Position numbers and translations under genes: made by a program. Below the pieces are notes generated by a model. That model was not told the origin of the DNA. It ran no database searches and saw nothing but the letters and a program-made list of their open reading frames with translations. This document shows, piece after piece, positions 5,597 through 7,136 of a stretch of 7,136 nucleotides of DNA. Positions within the stretch are counted from its first letter, which is position 1. The number at the start of each line of letters is the position of its first letter. Source of the stretch: an uncultured Lachnospiraceae bacterium (GTDB lineage: Bacteria > Bacillota > Clostridia > Lachnospirales > Lachnospiraceae); NCBI GenBank assembly GCA_946623295.1, contig CAMOQY010000071.1:1-7136 (forward strand), read 5' to 3'.

Positions 5597-6660
5597 TGAT
5601 TGTCACCTCCGTTCATCTTGCGGATCCCGGCGAGGACCTCGTCGGGGGACATGATCATGCCGCCGGCGCGGTTTACGAGCTCTACGGGTTTTCTGCAGCT
5701 GATCGCGAGCTTGATGTCATCGATCATCTGTCCCATGGAGAGCTCGACCGATACGAAGCCTTTGACGCGGTCTGCAGCTTCCTTAAGCGCCTGTGAGGGG
5801 AACGGCCAGAGCGTGATCGGACGGATCATGCCGACCTTCAGGCCTTCCGCACGCGCAGCGAGCACTGCGTTTTTGGAAACGCGCGCGGCGATACCGAAAG
5901 CCACTACGCAGATCTCCGCGTCGTCCATGAGGAAGCTCTCATAGCGGGCTTCCGTCTCCTGTATCCTGCGGTAACGCTCAAAGCGTTCGAAATTCTTGCG
6001 TTCCAGTTCATCCGGGACGAGATAGAGCGAATTTACTATGTGGTGCGGACGCTGCATCTTCGTGCCTGTGACCGCCCAGTCCTTTTCCGTGAATTCCACG
6101 TCCTTTTCCTCAGGCAGTTCCACGGGCTCCATCATCTGGCCGACCGTTCCGTCCGCAAGAAGCATTGCGGGCATCCGGTATTTTTCGGCCAGATCGAATG
6201 CCAGCCCGGTAAGCTGCGCCATCTCCTGGACAGACGAGGGAGCTACCACGATGAGATGGTAATCCCCGTGTCCGCCGCCCTTTGTCGCCTGAAAATAATC
6301 CGACTGCGACGGCTGTATACCGCCAAGTCCAGGGCCTCCGCGCTGCACGTTGACGATGAGGCACGGCAGATCGCTGCCCGCGATATAAGAGATCCCCTCC
6401 TGCTTCAGGGATATTCCCGGAGACGATGAGGAAGTCATGACGCGCCTGCCGGTCGCGGCCACGCCGTATACCATATTGATTGCGGCGATCTCGCTCTCGG
6501 CCTGCAGGAATACTCCGCCGATCTTCGGCATGCGCTTGGCCATATACGCGGCGAGCTCCGTCTGAGGCGTTATCGGATAGCCGAGATAATGCCTGCAGCC
6601 CGAGCGGATCGCAGCTTCGGCGATCGCTTCGTTGCCCTTCATCAGCACCTTGTTCCCCAT
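5593..6660 (-). CDS. vorB: 2-oxoacid:ferredoxin oxidoreductase, alpha subunit (VorB-type)
   Basis: This 355-residue subunit forms the pyrimidine-binding and CoA-interacting half of the enzyme that converts 2-oxoacid, CoA and oxidised ferredoxin to acyl-CoA, CO2 and reduced ferredoxin. Family marks are KGNEAIAEAAI (8-18), GYPITPQTEL (27-36), QAESEIAAINMVYGVAATG (53-71), TSSSSPGISL (76-85), RGGPGLGG (107-114), a central ADGTVGQM (169-176) and the C-terminal RPITLWPFP (280-288). The length matches proteins annotated as 3-methyl-2-oxobutanoate dehydrogenase subunit VorB in Clostridia; 2-oxoglutarate oxidoreductase KorA is a close alternative. The start ATG (6658-6660) has an AAGGTGA-type site overlapping the ferredoxin stop. 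The gap to the ferredoxin gene is 9 nt and the stop overlaps the beta start. The adjacent acyl kinase and transacylase support an acyl-CoA-yielding role in energy conservation. Confidence 0.93.
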   Translation of the reverse strand: MGNKVLMKGNEAIAEAAIRSGCRHYLGYPITPQTELAAYMAKRMPKIGGVFLQAESEIAAINMVYGVAATGRRVMTSSSSPGISLKQEGISYIAGSDLPCLIVNVQRGGPGLGGIQPSQSDYFQATKGGGHGDYHLIVVAPSSVQEMAQLTGLAFDLAEKYRMPAMLLADGTVGQMMEPVELPEEKDVEFTEKDWAVTGTKMQRPHHIVNSLYLVPDELERKNFERFERYRRIQETEARYESFLMDDAEICVVAFGIAARVSKNAVLAARAEGLKVGMIRPITLWPFPSQALKEAADRVKGFVSVELSMGQMIDDIKLAISCRKPVELVNRAGGMIMSPDEVLAGIRKMNGGDNQ

Positions 6661-6669
6661 GCTTTCACC

Positions 6670-6876
6670 TTACCTTTCTACAGTGATCACGCAGTCGGGG
6701 CACATGGTGGCACAGAAGGCGCAGGCGATGCATTTTTCCTGATCCGTCATTCTGGCGGGATTGTGTCCCTTTTTGTTGATCACATCTTTTGCAAGCTCAA
6801 GGATCCCCTTGGGGCAGGCCGATACACACAGCCCGCAGCCCTTACAGCGATCCGTATCAAAAGTTACTTTTGCCAT
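6670..6876 (-). CDS. vorD/korD: 2x[4Fe-4S] ferredoxin subunit of the 2-oxoacid oxidoreductase (delta)
   Basis: This 68-residue protein has two complete four-cysteine cluster motifs: C11-x2-C14-x2-C17-x3-C21-P and C49-x2-C52-x2-C55-x3-C59-P. It would carry electrons from the thiamine site to free ferredoxin. The roughly 27-residue insert between the motifs is typical of oxidoreductase delta subunits and longer than in simple clostridial ferredoxins. An extra cysteine, C62, follows the second motif in the CPDCVI sequence. AGGAGA (6883-6888) lies six bases before the ATG. The gene is first of the four subunit genes and 38 nt downstream of the partial ATPase-like gene, which suggests the operon begins beyond the right edge. 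Replacement of the iron-sulfur domain by a small separate subunit is the usual state in four-subunit archaeal and clostridial enzymes. Confidence 0.93.
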   Translation of the reverse strand: MAKVTFDTDRCKGCGLCVSACPKGILELAKDVINKKGHNPARMTDQEKCIACAFCATMCPDCVITVER

Positions 6877-6914
6877 TGTATTTCTCCTCTCGTATGCCCG
6901 CGCAGGCGCGGCGA

Positions 6915-7136
6915 TCAGACAGGTCTTCTCTGCAGAGTCAGCGGGAACGGACCGGGGACATCCGGCTCAGGCAGGCGCATATCGTATGCCGTAAAGACAA
7001 GCGGAAGTCCCGAAAGCGCTGCAAGCTCCCGCGCCAGGGGTACGGTCGCTTCGATATCGGACGGCGCCGTTTCACCGCCGAGATTCGAGTCGTTTACGAT
7101 CCCCGTACAGCGGATGCCAGCGGCAGTCTCTATCTC
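6915..7136 (-). CDS. Probable ParA/MinD-like P-loop NTPase, C-terminal part (runs off the right edge)
   Basis: Seventy-three C-terminal codons are in the window, ending at a TGA at 6915-6917; the start and any Walker A motif lie beyond 7136. The visible part starts EIETAAGIRCTGIVNDSNLG, then has GETAPSDIE (21-29), a helix-like VPLARELAALSGLP (32-45) and a Pro-rich end with FPLTLQRRP (64-72). The TGIVNDSNLG strand-loop with the following G-E-T resembles the guanine/adenine-contact region near the C-terminus of CobQ/MinD/ParA-type ATPases. From memory, such genes precede vor operons in some Clostridia. This is a family-level inference from a fragment. The 38-nt gap to the ferredoxin and the same strand suggest a shared operon. 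A role in cofactor or iron-sulfur handling for the enzyme would be speculation. Confidence 0.5.
   Translation of the reverse strand, partial: EIETAAGIRCTGIVNDSNLGGETAPSDIEATVPLARELAALSGLPLVFTAYDMRLPEPDVPGPFPLTLQRRPV

Noticed and set aside
6898..6911. CCGCG/CGCGG hairpin between the ATPase-like gene and the ferredoxin, as a terminator
   Set aside because: It is a five-pair stem with no T tract; the short gap favours cotranscription.

Overview
The window looks like chromosomal DNA of a strictly anaerobic, GC-rich Clostridia-type Firmicute that ferments amino acids or peptides. The reasons are strong AGGAGG-type ribosome binding sites, a butyrate-kinase-family enzyme, a phosphotransacetylase, and a four-subunit ferredoxin-dependent 2-oxoacid oxidoreductase of the type annotated VorDB/KorBA-C in clostridial genomes. 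The exact genus cannot be read from the sequence.

Layout, left to right. Positions 1-169 (minus) hold the N-terminus of a zinc-ribbon protein whose Pro/Gln-rich linker enters a 27-bp tandem repeat at the window edge. Positions 246-1912 (minus) hold a two-gene ABC-2-type exporter: an ATPase followed 5 nt later by its six-helix permease. Positions 1913-2168 are a divergent promoter region. It has a near-consensus sigma-70 promoter to the right (TTGACA, 17 nt, CATAAT), an extended -10 promoter to the left (TGTTATACT), and between them a tandem GCGGGAAG direct repeat. Positions 2169-4336 (plus) hold buk (butyrate/branched-chain acyl kinase family) and pta (phosphate acetyltransferase family). Positions 4308-6876 (minus) hold the 2-oxoacid:ferredoxin oxidoreductase genes, transcribed in the order ferredoxin, alpha, beta, gamma, with ATGA overlaps at the last two junctions. 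The gamma gene ends inside the 3' end of pta, so the two operons collide tail to tail with a 29-bp coding overlap. Positions 6915-7136 (minus) hold the C-terminal 73 residues of a further gene, probably a ParA/MinD-like P-loop NTPase, 38 nt upstream of the ferredoxin.

How the genes may work together (inference from known families): the oxidoreductase turns a 2-oxoacid, such as 2-oxoisovalerate from valine, into acyl-CoA, CO2 and reduced ferredoxin. The transacylase swaps CoA for phosphate, and the kinase moves the phosphate to ADP, giving ATP and a short-chain or branched-chain fatty acid. All the steps of this energy-conserving route are encoded within about 4.7 kb. The odd point is that a butyrate-type kinase is paired with a Pta-type rather than a Ptb-type transferase. 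The ABC exporter and zinc-ribbon protein have no evident link to this route.

I saw no tRNA or rRNA genes, CRISPR arrays, insertion sequences or convincing intrinsic terminators. Nothing here is a clearly undescribed system. The best leads are the mixed kinase/transferase pair, the convergent overlap, the repeat-bearing divergent control region and the ATPase-like gene leading into the oxidoreductase operon.
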